From an uncultured Alteromonadaceae bacterium (GTDB taxonomy: Bacteria > Pseudomonadota > Gammaproteobacteria > Enterobacterales > Alteromonadaceae), in assembly GCA_950073835.1 (NCBI GenBank), contig CATMRP010000002.1:1-64000 (forward strand): a DNA stretch of 64,000 nt. The letters run 5' to 3'. Under the pieces are notes generated by a model. That model was not told where the DNA came from. It did not search any database and saw only the letters and a list, made by a program, of their open reading frames with translations. Position numbers and translations under genes: made by a program. Positions within the stretch are counted from its first letter, which is position 1. Each line of letters starts with the position of its first letter. Of the stretch, positions 28,419 through 35,839 are shown in pieces.

Positions 28419-29393
28419 ATGAAAAAGCCGTTAAACTTCGTTTCAGACGCTTTAAAAAAGCCAACCACGAAAACACTTTCTGTTGTTGCCCTGTCGTCCG
28501 CCATGGTCGCCTGTGGCGGTGGTGGCAGTGATAATCCCACCCCTGAGCCAGACACAGCCTCTTTCAGCCTTGCCGTATCAGATGCCCCGGTAGATCAGGC
28601 TAATGCTGTTGTAGTGTATTTTAATACTGTAGAGCTTATTGGTCCCGACGGTCCGATTACCTTCGATGTGCGCGATGAGAACAACGATCCACAGGCCATC
28701 GACCTGCTCAATTATCAGGGTGAAGCTTTTGTTACCATCGTGGATGCCACCGAAATTCCCACCGGGACATACACTCAGTTGCGCCTTGGAGTCACCGAAG
28801 ACTCTTACATTGAAATGGACAGCGGTACCTTTGAACTCAAAGTGCCCAGCAACGAACTGAAGCTCGACGGCATTGAAGCCTTGCCGGGCGTAGAAGCAGC
28901 CTATACTGTAGAATTTGACCTGCGTAAGAGCCTGGTAGATCCGGTGGGGCAGCCCAATACCATATTCTTAAAACCCCGAGGCGTGCGGTTAGTCGCAAAC
29001 GACTCAGTGGGCACGTTACTCGGCACGGTTTCACCGGCGTTAATTGAAAGCGCGGTTTGTGCAGAAAAGATAGATATGAACAGCGGTAATGCCGTTTACG
29101 TCTATGAAGGCGACACGCTGGACGAAACGTTGCTGGGCGATGACGCCGACGAACCGGCCAATGCCGATGAAATCTCGCCCTACACGGTGGCGAACGTCAA
29201 TTACAATGAAGAGAGTGAGAGCTATGAATTTGTTGCTGGCTATCTGCCGGCCGGCCCTTATACGGTAGGCTTTAGCTGCCTGGCATTGAACGACGAGCCT
29301 GAAACCGATGAAAATGCTGAAGTATTCAGCTTCCAGGCCGTGGTCGAAACATCAGTAACAGCAACCGAGCAAACGAATATCGATATTCAATAA
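28419..29393 (+). CDS. DUF4382 lipoprotein
   Basis: A 324-residue lipoprotein: the N-terminal signal ends in AMVAC (Cys 32) followed by a glycine-rich linker. Next is a DUF4382 domain (FSLAVSDAPVDQANAVVVYFNTVEL ... IPTGTYTQLRLGV, about residues 47-195) and a C-terminal beta-rich segment that could be a carboxypeptidase-regulatory-like fold. DUF4382 proteins are common envelope lipoproteins in marine Gammaproteobacteria and Bacteroidetes; their role is unknown. It converges on the histidine kinase gene with only 29 bases between them. Confidence 0.88.
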   Translation: MKKPLNFVSDALKKPTTKTLSVVALSSAMVACGGGGSDNPTPEPDTASFSLAVSDAPVDQANAVVVYFNTVELIGPDGPITFDVRDENNDPQAIDLLNYQGEAFVTIVDATEIPTGTYTQLRLGVTEDSYIEMDSGTFELKVPSNELKLDGIEALPGVEAAYTVEFDLRKSLVDPVGQPNTIFLKPRGVRLVANDSVGTLLGTVSPALIESAVCAEKIDMNSGNAVYVYEGDTLDETLLGDDADEPANADEISPYTVANVNYNEESESYEFVAGYLPAGPYTVGFSCLALNDEPETDENAEVFSFQAVVETSVTATEQTNIDIQ

Positions 29394-29422
29394 TGCTCTG
29401 GTGGGCAACGGACTGCCCCGAA

Positions 29423-32125
29423 TTACTCTGTTATAGTTAGCAGATGCTGAGCTAGTGTATTGTTGAGCTTTTCCACCTCCACAGGTTTTGGCAAATAACT
29501 ATCAAACCCTACTTCGTAATAAAGCGCCGTATCTGCGGCCATGGCATTGGCTGTTACAGCAATAACAGGCAACTGTGGATAGCACTGCTTAATTTTTTTA
29601 CACGCTTCCACGCCATCCATCACCGGCATCTGAATATCCATCAGTACTAAATCCGGGCATTTTTTATTTACAAATTCAACGGCTTCCAGGCCGTTCTCAG
29701 CGAAGAACACGGTTGCGCTGGTTTCTGCCAGCATGGCTTCCATAACGGCACGATTAATATCATTGTCTTCGGCCACCAGAATCACCGTCCCGGTTAAGTC
29801 CAAGGCTGTAGTTTCAGTGTCGGTGGTGGCATCCAGTACGTCACCCGCCGCCCTGATTACCGGCAATGTTACAACAAACCTGGAGCCTTCGTCGGGCGCA
29901 CTGACTACCCGAATCTGGCCATTCATCAGATGCACTAATGAGCGGGTAATGGCCATTCCCAGCCCGGTACCGCCGTATTTACGGGTGGTAGACGAATCGG
30001 CCTGCTCAAAGCGATCAAACAACCTGTCCAGGGCATCTTTGCTCATACCCTGACCGGTATCGGTAATACTGAACAGTAACTCATCACTGGCAGTGTTGCG
30101 GGCCGATAGAGTGACTTTTCCCTGCTCGGTAAATTTTATCGCGTTAGTGCCAATGTTCAGCAGCACCTGTCTTATTCTCACCGCATCACCAATCCAGACA
30201 TCATGATTTGCCTGATTTTCAAAATTCAGCACCACAGGTTTATTGCCTGCTAACATCGCCATATCCGATTGCAGCCCATCAAGCATGGACGACAAACTAA
30301 AACGATGAGGATCGATACTTATCTTACCCGCTTCGATTTTAGAAAAGTCGAGGATATCGTTAATAATCCGACTCAGATTGTGAGTGGAGTAAATTGCCTT
30401 ATCCAGCAAACCACTGTGTTGCTCAGCCGCATCGGAGCGGCGGATCAGCTGCAGGGCACCGTAAATACCGTTTAACGGCGTGCGGATCTCATGACTCATA
30501 TTCGCCAGGAAGCTCGACTTGGCCTCATTGGCCTGCTCAGCCTGACGCCGGGCCTCTTTTAATTCCTGCTCGCGTTTTAACTGCGGGGTGAGGTCGTAGG
30601 CAATGCCCAGAAAACCAAAAAGTTTGCCGTTTTCATCTAATAAACTGGTTACACTCAGTCGCACCGGCACCTTAGAGCCATCTTTGCGCACATAGGTCCA
30701 GTTGTTGATATCTGTATCGCCGTCTGTCACTTTTTCCACAAACACGTCGAAGCCGGGTTCTATTAGCCGCCCGAGCTCTTCGGTAAGCTCTGCGGCCCGG
30801 GCTTCTATCTCTTCATATAAGTGAAAAACGGCGGGGGTCTGCTTACCAATCATCTCATTGGCGCGATAGCCAATCATTTTTTCTGCTGCGGGATTAAACG
30901 CTGTAATCAGCCCCTCATTGTCGGTAGCAATCAGCGCATAACCGGCACCTTCCAAAATCCGCCTTTGTAAGATATTCGCCTGAGCTATCTCATAGGTACG
31001 GGCAGCCACTTCGCCTTCCAGCTTTTCGTTGTTTAACTCCAGGGCGCGCTGATTGGCCTCGGCCAGTTCCCGTTCGTATCGTTTTGCATCGGCACGACGG
31101 CTTAGCACAATATGAAGACTGAAAATTACCAGTGCCAGACTGGTGACAATCGCCAACGTATTATTGAACGCCTGTTGCCTGGAAGGTAAACGTAGACCAT
31201 CAATAAAGGCCTGATTTGGCGTTAGCGATAAACGCCAGTCTCGGCCAAACAGCTGAAGAGCTTGTTCAATTTTCAGGGCGTCGAGACTGCCATCCTGATG
31301 ACGCCCGAAGAACGTCAGGGCATCGCCAGCAGAGATATCATCGATGGTAAGCATCACGTCATCGCGTAACCCACTCACCGAGGATAACACTTCATCAATC
31401 AGCAATGGTGCATAGCTCCAGCCTACCAATGCTTGCATCCGCGCATCATCACCCTCGGGCACATTCAGAGTGTTATACACCGGCTGCATAATCAAAAATC
31501 CCTGCAAGCGCTTTTTATTTGCCTGTACCAGAGTGATGGGTGCCGTTAACTGGGTAGAATTGGATTTTGCAGCTTTCTCTGCAGATCGCCGACGCATGGT
31601 TTCAGAGCCAATATCCAGCCCGATAGCCTGCAGGTTTGCATGCTCGGGCATTATGTACTGGATGATAAAATAACTGTTGTTATGAGGTGTTAACGTGCGA
31701 AGTTCAAATTGCTTATCCGGCCTGTCCAGCCTGGCCATGGCCATAAATTCGGCAAAATCTGCTACCTCGACCTTGCGGATAAAGCCAAATCCCCGGGCCC
31801 CCGGGTACTGCTGACTGTAATTCTGGCTTTTGGCATAGGTTTGCACATAATCATAATGCAGGTTATCTATTCCTACCGCCACAATCGATGCTTTTAAGCT
31901 CGACAGCCCGTAAGCATAAAGTGATACCCGCTCATTTACCGCTTCGCTGATTTGTGCCAGGCGCCGGTCCAGGGCTTCTGTTATCAGTTGGCCTCGTTGC
32001 GCTTCGTAACTTTTAGCCACTTCGGTGGCATAGAGGTAGCCGATGACTAAGACTATCAGCGGCAACCACGCAGACTTGCTGATACTGCTCTGAATGGATG
32101 CACGCCTTAAGTCTTTCACCGACAT
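29423..32125 (-). CDS. CHASE-PAS hybrid histidine kinase
   Basis: A 900-residue sensor. TM1 (about 18-34) is followed by a periplasmic CHASE domain (about 75-275) and TM2 (about 320-340). After a coiled linker come a PAS domain (ILEGAGYALIATDNEGLITAFNPAAEKMIGY) with PAC segment, HisKA with the phospho-His in FLANMSHEIRTPLNG, and HATPase (TGTGLGMAI-type G2 box). The protein ends in a receiver domain with the acceptor Asp in LVLMDIQMPVMDG. It senses an extracytoplasmic ligand, perhaps a small organic molecule, and passes the signal on. No response-regulator gene is adjacent. The MITE starts 21 bases upstream of its start codon. Confidence 0.93.
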   Translation of the reverse strand: MSVKDLRRASIQSSISKSAWLPLIVLVIGYLYATEVAKSYEAQRGQLITEALDRRLAQISEAVNERVSLYAYGLSSLKASIVAVGIDNLHYDYVQTYAKSQNYSQQYPGARGFGFIRKVEVADFAEFMAMARLDRPDKQFELRTLTPHNNSYFIIQYIMPEHANLQAIGLDIGSETMRRRSAEKAAKSNSTQLTAPITLVQANKKRLQGFLIMQPVYNTLNVPEGDDARMQALVGWSYAPLLIDEVLSSVSGLRDDVMLTIDDISAGDALTFFGRHQDGSLDALKIEQALQLFGRDWRLSLTPNQAFIDGLRLPSRQQAFNNTLAIVTSLALVIFSLHIVLSRRADAKRYERELAEANQRALELNNEKLEGEVAARTYEIAQANILQRRILEGAGYALIATDNEGLITAFNPAAEKMIGYRANEMIGKQTPAVFHLYEEIEARAAELTEELGRLIEPGFDVFVEKVTDGDTDINNWTYVRKDGSKVPVRLSVTSLLDENGKLFGFLGIAYDLTPQLKREQELKEARRQAEQANEAKSSFLANMSHEIRTPLNGIYGALQLIRRSDAAEQHSGLLDKAIYSTHNLSRIINDILDFSKIEAGKISIDPHRFSLSSMLDGLQSDMAMLAGNKPVVLNFENQANHDVWIGDAVRIRQVLLNIGTNAIKFTEQGKVTLSARNTASDELLFSITDTGQGMSKDALDRLFDRFEQADSSTTRKYGGTGLGMAITRSLVHLMNGQIRVVSAPDEGSRFVVTLPVIRAAGDVLDATTDTETTALDLTGTVILVAEDNDINRAVMEAMLAETSATVFFAENGLEAVEFVNKKCPDLVLMDIQMPVMDGVEACKKIKQCYPQLPVIAVTANAMAADTALYYEVGFDSYLPKPVEVEKLNNTLAQHLLTITE

Positions 32126-32146
32126 CGATTAATACTCAACTAATTA

Positions 32147-32410
32147 GGGGCTGTTGATCTTTGCTGTACACTTTTGCAGCAGTCTGTGTATCATTTAGAC
32201 AAGGCGACTGTTTGCAGGTCTAGTGGGCTAAATCAAAAACAGTCAACACAGTATAAATGATACACAGGCGCTGCCCGAAGGGGTCGTCATGAAAGCATTT
32301 TACTCATTGTCACAGCCCTTTGACGTAGAACAACTATGCCTTCAGGACTGCTCCGCGATTAAAATGCTTTCATATAGACCAAAAATCGTACAGCAAAGAT
32401 CAACAGCCCC
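32147..32410. mobile_element. 264-bp MITE with 23-bp perfect terminal inverted repeats
   Basis: The left end (32147-32169, GGGGCTGTTGATC...) and right end (32388-32410) are exact inverted copies over 23 bases, with weaker similarity continuing inward. Each is bounded by TA (32145-32146 and 32411-32412), a probable TA target duplication. The interior has no reading frame of note but two strong hairpins: TGTGTATCATTTA with TAAATGATACACA (which itself encloses GACTGTTT/AAACAGTC), and TGAAAGCATTTTA with TAAAATGCTTTCA. Size, TIRs and TA flanks fit a non-autonomous element mobilised by an IS5-group (IS427/IS1031-like) or IS630/Tc1-like transposase. It lies between the histidine kinase start and the PepSY gene stop. 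Confidence 0.88.
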
Positions 32411-32415
32411 TAGTT

Positions 32416-32988
32416 TTAAAAGAAGATATAAAACACAGGAATAGCCATACCTAACAGGGTTAACCACCAACGCTTTTTCCCCAATGCTCCATATTTTCCT
32501 TTCACCATAAACAGCGCGGATAGTGCCAGATAGAGTAAAAGAAGCGCGTAAACATCAGAAAAAACCACCCAATTTTGACGAGCTTCATTAAGATGTAACC
32601 GATTAAATTCAGGTAGTACAGGCCGTGGCGTTATTGCTTCATAAACTGCTTTTTGCTCACTGAAAGAAAGCGTAATGGTATGCCCTTCTGGTAGAAATAC
32701 TCTGTAGATTTTAGCCGACTCCCAATAGCTTGCCTTCACCCCGCTATCAATATCAAAAGCGCTGAGCAGTTGCTGGTTAAGTTGGGCGTCAGTCAACGTA
32801 AAGTCAACCTCAACTGGCGCTTCACGGCGCTCGACCTGATAGTTTGGGTTAAAATCCCGTACGTGGTTGAGCGCCAGACCAGACACAGCAAACACTATGG
32901 TCAGGCTTATACAAAAATAGCCAATGTCTCTGTGTATTGTACGATTCAGTTTAAACCAGTTAATACCTATTTTTGAATGCTTACTCAA
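32416..32988 (-). CDS. PepSY-associated TM protein (PepSY_TM_like)
   Basis: A 190-residue inner-membrane protein. The N-terminal IHRDIGYFCISLTIVFAVSGLALNH (TM1) is the PepSY_TM-like signature, followed by a periplasmic PepSY-like region and two C-terminal TM helices (about 140-160 and 170-190). Such proteins often accompany TonB receptors under Fur control and are suspected to help reduce iron or pass electrons, as larger PepSY reductases do. The start appears to be TTG at 32988, overlapping the end of the DUF4920 gene by 8 bases. It is the last gene of the seven-gene Fur operon, with its stop five bases from the MITE end. Confidence 0.85.
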   Translation of the reverse strand: MSKHSKIGINWFKLNRTIHRDIGYFCISLTIVFAVSGLALNHVRDFNPNYQVERREAPVEVDFTLTDAQLNQQLLSAFDIDSGVKASYWESAKIYRVFLPEGHTITLSFSEQKAVYEAITPRPVLPEFNRLHLNEARQNWVVFSDVYALLLLYLALSALFMVKGKYGALGKKRWWLTLLGMAIPVFYIFF

Positions 32989-33472
32989 GTACGTCTACGC
33001 CTGTTGGCTCAACCTGATAAATCGCCATCCCTTGGGTCACCGAAGCTGGGTCAAATTCCTCACCGTTGCGCTTAGCAAGTGATGCTAAGTACTTTTGTGT
33101 TTGGTCCTTTGACAGATGAATTGCATACATTTTTCCGGTAGCGATGGCTTTTCGACCTTTTGCGTGCATGGGAAACACCATATCGCCATCCCGCACCTTC
33201 AAACGTAACTTTTGAAAACGCGCATCAGACGCAATATCTACCCAGCAGCCGCGCTTTGCACACACCCCAACAATCGTGCCTTCGATGGTTACCTCTTTAT
33301 CGAGATATTGCTCTGGTTTAGCAAGAAGCGTAGATATGGGAATAATATTATCGGCATCAACGTTGTCGCCAAAGTGAAGTGTCGATGCGAAAACGTTATT
33401 ATTCAATAAACACAGTAGCAAAAGAGTTTTAATTGATAACAGTTGAAGTAGGTGATTATGCTGTCTTTTCAT
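32981..33472 (-). CDS. DUF4920 secreted protein
   Basis: A 163-residue protein with a signal peptide (ending NNVFA) and a DUF4920 domain: LLAKPEQYLDKEVTIEGTIVGVCAKRGCWVDIAS, which resembles OB-fold proteins, with the two cysteines of GVCAKRGCW able to bind metal or form a disulphide. The family is periplasmic and of unknown function. It begins two bases after the ankyrin-like gene stop, with AGGA as RBS within that gene's end, and overlaps the PepSY gene. The operon position suggests a redox or metal-handling job. Confidence 0.85.
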   Translation of the reverse strand: MKRQHNHLLQLLSIKTLLLLCLLNNNVFASTLHFGDNVDADNIIPISTLLAKPEQYLDKEVTIEGTIVGVCAKRGCWVDIASDARFQKLRLKVRDGDMVFPMHAKGRKAIATGKMYAIHLSKDQTQKYLASLAKRNGEEFDPASVTQGMAIYQVEPTGVDVLE

Positions 33473-33473
33473 A

Positions 33474-34454
33474 TCAATATCCTGTGGTAGATTTATCTTC
33501 GGTTAATTCTTCAAATGTCGCCTTGCTCTGTTGCAGGTTTTCTCTCAATCCCGGCAATATATGCTCATTTATCTGCAAAATTTGCAGCTCATCCAAAATA
33601 CCCAATGTTACTAGCATTTCAGCTTGTTCAATTCTTTTTTGATAGCCTCGTATTGACGATGCCGTATTGGTAATGGAATTCCTGGGTATTTCCCCAAATT
33701 TTCTATTGGCTTTATCATTTAGCTTTTTTAGCGCATCAGTAGTGGCTTGCTCAACAGTATAAACTGCGGAGCCATCGTATTCATCAAGGTTACTAAGATA
33801 GGCCGCCAGCCGACCGTCTCCGGACGACAGTGAACTTATGTATAATTCATCGTAATATTCTGGCCCGAGGCCTGCAGCGGTTAACCAAACAGGCAGGATT
33901 TCCACATCCTCTATGACCATGCTACTTAATAGCCTCCTCCACGAGCTATTATTGGAAATGAAAGCGCCGAATGCCAGAAATCGCTGCAATTGCTCTACAG
34001 TAATGGTTTTATTGTTCGTTACAGCTGCATACAGTGCCGTATAATGTTGATTATCTAAACCACTACCACGCAACGGCTCGTTAACGCCAATCACGCCAGT
34101 TTCGATTAACGCTAAAAGTAACTCTGTCTCGCTGCCCAATACTTCTGCATCTATCGACAAACCTATTAAGATTTCTTGCGGAGTCTTTGCAGAATAGCGT
34201 TTAAGTAAATCAGCTATTCCTGAGTTACCACTATCTGACGTGGGCTCAACTACTTTGCCAGACTTGCCTTCATCGCTAATCTGCTCAACTGGATTTGTTT
34301 CCTGTTTTGAAGTTTCCTCTGGCTGTGAATGTGGCCTGTTTTTATCACTTCCAACAGTCGACACAGCAGCCAAATCATTGTCGTCAAAAAAAGCATATGC
34401 CCAGCCTAAAAGCAGTATTACCAGTACAGTACCGGTCAATGTCCATTTTTTCAT
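33474..34454 (-). CDS. Ankyrin-like periplasmic protein, intact paralogue
   Basis: A 326-residue protein with one N-terminal TM or uncleaved signal (residues 5-22), a low-complexity Ser/Glu/Lys linker (about 30-75), then divergent ankyrin-like repeats: LLLALIETGVIGVNEPL, HYTALYAAVTNNKTITVEQLQRFLAFGAFIS, WLTAAGLGPEYYDELYISSLSSGDGRLAAYLSNL. A helical C-terminus follows. Two further genes at 41742-42605 and 42619-43448 share this build (TM, linker, NAIDNGDLLINEQ-type first repeat, LARGAIVHNN, DYLTSLGY) but are both broken. I do not know a named family. It sits 32 bases after the MauG-like gene in the Fur operon and would be anchored facing the periplasm. A partner-binding role is inference. Confidence 0.72.
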   Translation of the reverse strand: MKKWTLTGTVLVILLLGWAYAFFDDNDLAAVSTVGSDKNRPHSQPEETSKQETNPVEQISDEGKSGKVVEPTSDSGNSGIADLLKRYSAKTPQEILIGLSIDAEVLGSETELLLALIETGVIGVNEPLRGSGLDNQHYTALYAAVTNNKTITVEQLQRFLAFGAFISNNSSWRRLLSSMVIEDVEILPVWLTAAGLGPEYYDELYISSLSSGDGRLAAYLSNLDEYDGSAVYTVEQATTDALKKLNDKANRKFGEIPRNSITNTASSIRGYQKRIEQAEMLVTLGILDELQILQINEHILPGLRENLQQSKATFEELTEDKSTTGY

Positions 34455-34486
34455 CTCGCTTCCTTAATATGAGTAATAACAGACGT

Positions 34487-35560
34487 TCATAACATCTTTA
34501 AAAACGCTTCAAGTGCCTCTCGCTCTTCTTTCGTAAGCTCTAACTTCACCAATAAATCTGTTGTTTTAGGAAAATTGGGATCGTCTAATTGATGCTCTTT
34601 CGGCTTAGGCCTGGGTCCGCCCGCATTATATTGACCAATAATGCCACTCAAACTGGACATGATCCCGTTGTGAAACCACGGGCCGGTTTTCGATACTGCC
34701 CACAAGGACGGCGTTCGAAAGGCTCCGGAATCTGCTGACCGGCCGGTAATGTCAAAGCGGCCGCCGTCATGGTATTTTCGCTGGTAGTAGTGGAACCCAG
34801 TAACATGAAACTGATTATCACTCATTAAAGGCCCATTATGACAGGTCATACAACGCGCTTTGGTGCGAAACAGGTGTAAGCCCAGTAATTCCTGAACGCT
34901 CAAAATATCAACTGCGCTTTTAGGTGTTTGGTAAGCCTGCTCAATAAACGTCATAAACCTACTCTGTGGCGGCTTAATAGTGCGTTCAAAGGCAACAATA
35001 GCTTTACTCAAGGTCTGAGCTGTTATGCCTTCCCCCGGAAACACTTGCTTAAACTCAGCCAGGTAGTCATCACTTTCACGAAGTCTGGTCAACGCACCAA
35101 GAATGGTCGCATTCATCTCTTTGGGATCAACAATTGGCATTAGTGCTTGCTGCTGCGCAGTTTTTGCCCGTCCATCCCAAAAAAAGCTCTCCCAGAGATC
35201 TATTCCAACAATAGTTGGTGTATTGCGTTTACCCACCTGTTGGCTGATGCCCACAGCTTGTTTTCGCAGGTCGGTAAAAACTAGTCGAGCCTCATGGCAA
35301 CTGGCGCAGCTCACCGTGTTGTCTTTTGATAAAATGGTATCGTGAAATAGCTTATCACCCAAAGCTACCAACTCAGCGGTTGGCGGATCGACTAATGGGG
35401 GGAGCGGAGCTAGTTCAGGCACCTTACGGTTATCAGTGGTAACCACTGACGGCCAGTTTTCCGGTGAACTAGCGTATTTTTCCCGCAAGCTAAGCTCATG
35501 ATCTGTGTCGGCATTTGCGGAAAATGCAATGAAAAGACCCAACAGCCACTTAAGTTGCAT
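34487..35560 (-). CDS. MauG/cytochrome-c-peroxidase-family di-haem enzyme
   Basis: A 357-residue secreted protein with a short signal peptide (about residues 1-17) and two haem c motifs, CASCH (85-89) and CMTCH (237-241). The family's FWDGRA (about 128-132) and RTPSLW are also visible. Members either reduce hydrogen peroxide (CcpA) or, like MauG and MbnH, oxidise tryptophans in a partner protein. Its ATG immediately follows the stop of an 87-residue secreted protein (TAAATG), so the two are translationally coupled. A conventional peroxidase role under iron limitation would be odd for a di-haem enzyme, which favours a specialised modification role; this is inference. Confidence 0.9.
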   Translation of the reverse strand: MQLKWLLGLFIAFSANADTDHELSLREKYASSPENWPSVVTTDNRKVPELAPLPPLVDPPTAELVALGDKLFHDTILSKDNTVSCASCHEARLVFTDLRKQAVGISQQVGKRNTPTIVGIDLWESFFWDGRAKTAQQQALMPIVDPKEMNATILGALTRLRESDDYLAEFKQVFPGEGITAQTLSKAIVAFERTIKPPQSRFMTFIEQAYQTPKSAVDILSVQELLGLHLFRTKARCMTCHNGPLMSDNQFHVTGFHYYQRKYHDGGRFDITGRSADSGAFRTPSLWAVSKTGPWFHNGIMSSLSGIIGQYNAGGPRPKPKEHQLDDPNFPKTTDLLVKLELTKEEREALEAFLKML

Positions 35561-35824
35561 TTACTCTATCCAAAATGTCTCTTCAGTGGCCGTTTCGCTA
35601 ATCAATTTTTCGGCATCTTTGAGTTCTGCCTCACTTTGGATGCTCTCACAAAGCACCGCATTTTGCTCGTTGGCCTTTTTAATCAATTGATAAAAATTTG
35701 CTGTTAATGATTCACTGATTTTGGGGTCGATGTCTTTGCTGGGTGCATAACATAACTGTTGTGCCATTGCACTGGAAGAGCTCAAAATCGCCAAGCAGCT
35801 TAATAAACGAATTAATGAAGTCAT
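35561..35824 (-). CDS. Small secreted protein coupled to the MauG-like enzyme
   Basis: An 87-residue protein with a clear signal peptide (cleaved after AMA, residue 21) leaving about 66 residues. These include two cysteines (25 and 59), tyrosines 26 and 45, a helical middle, and a single tryptophan (85) three residues from the C-terminus in an acidic tail ending FWIE. It lies 15 bases after the TonB receptor and directly abuts the MauG-like start. I recognise no family. The context (MauG family, metal uptake) makes it a candidate substrate or partner of that enzyme, by analogy with MbnP/MbnH and CorA-type pairs. Confidence 0.7.
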   Translation of the reverse strand: MTSLIRLLSCLAILSSSSAMAQQLCYAPSKDIDPKISESLTANFYQLIKKANEQNAVLCESIQSEAELKDAEKLISETATEETFWIE

Positions 35825-35839
35825 TCTATTCCTCTTTCT

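Noticed and set aside
32147..32410. MITE as a CRISPR or REP array
   Set aside because: The repeats are one terminal pair plus nested hairpins, without regular direct repeats and spacers.
32416..35824. Methanobactin-type MbnP/MbnH locus
   Set aside because: A MauG homologue and a small secreted protein are present, but no MbnP four-Cys motif, MbnB/MbnC or methanobactin precursor was seen.
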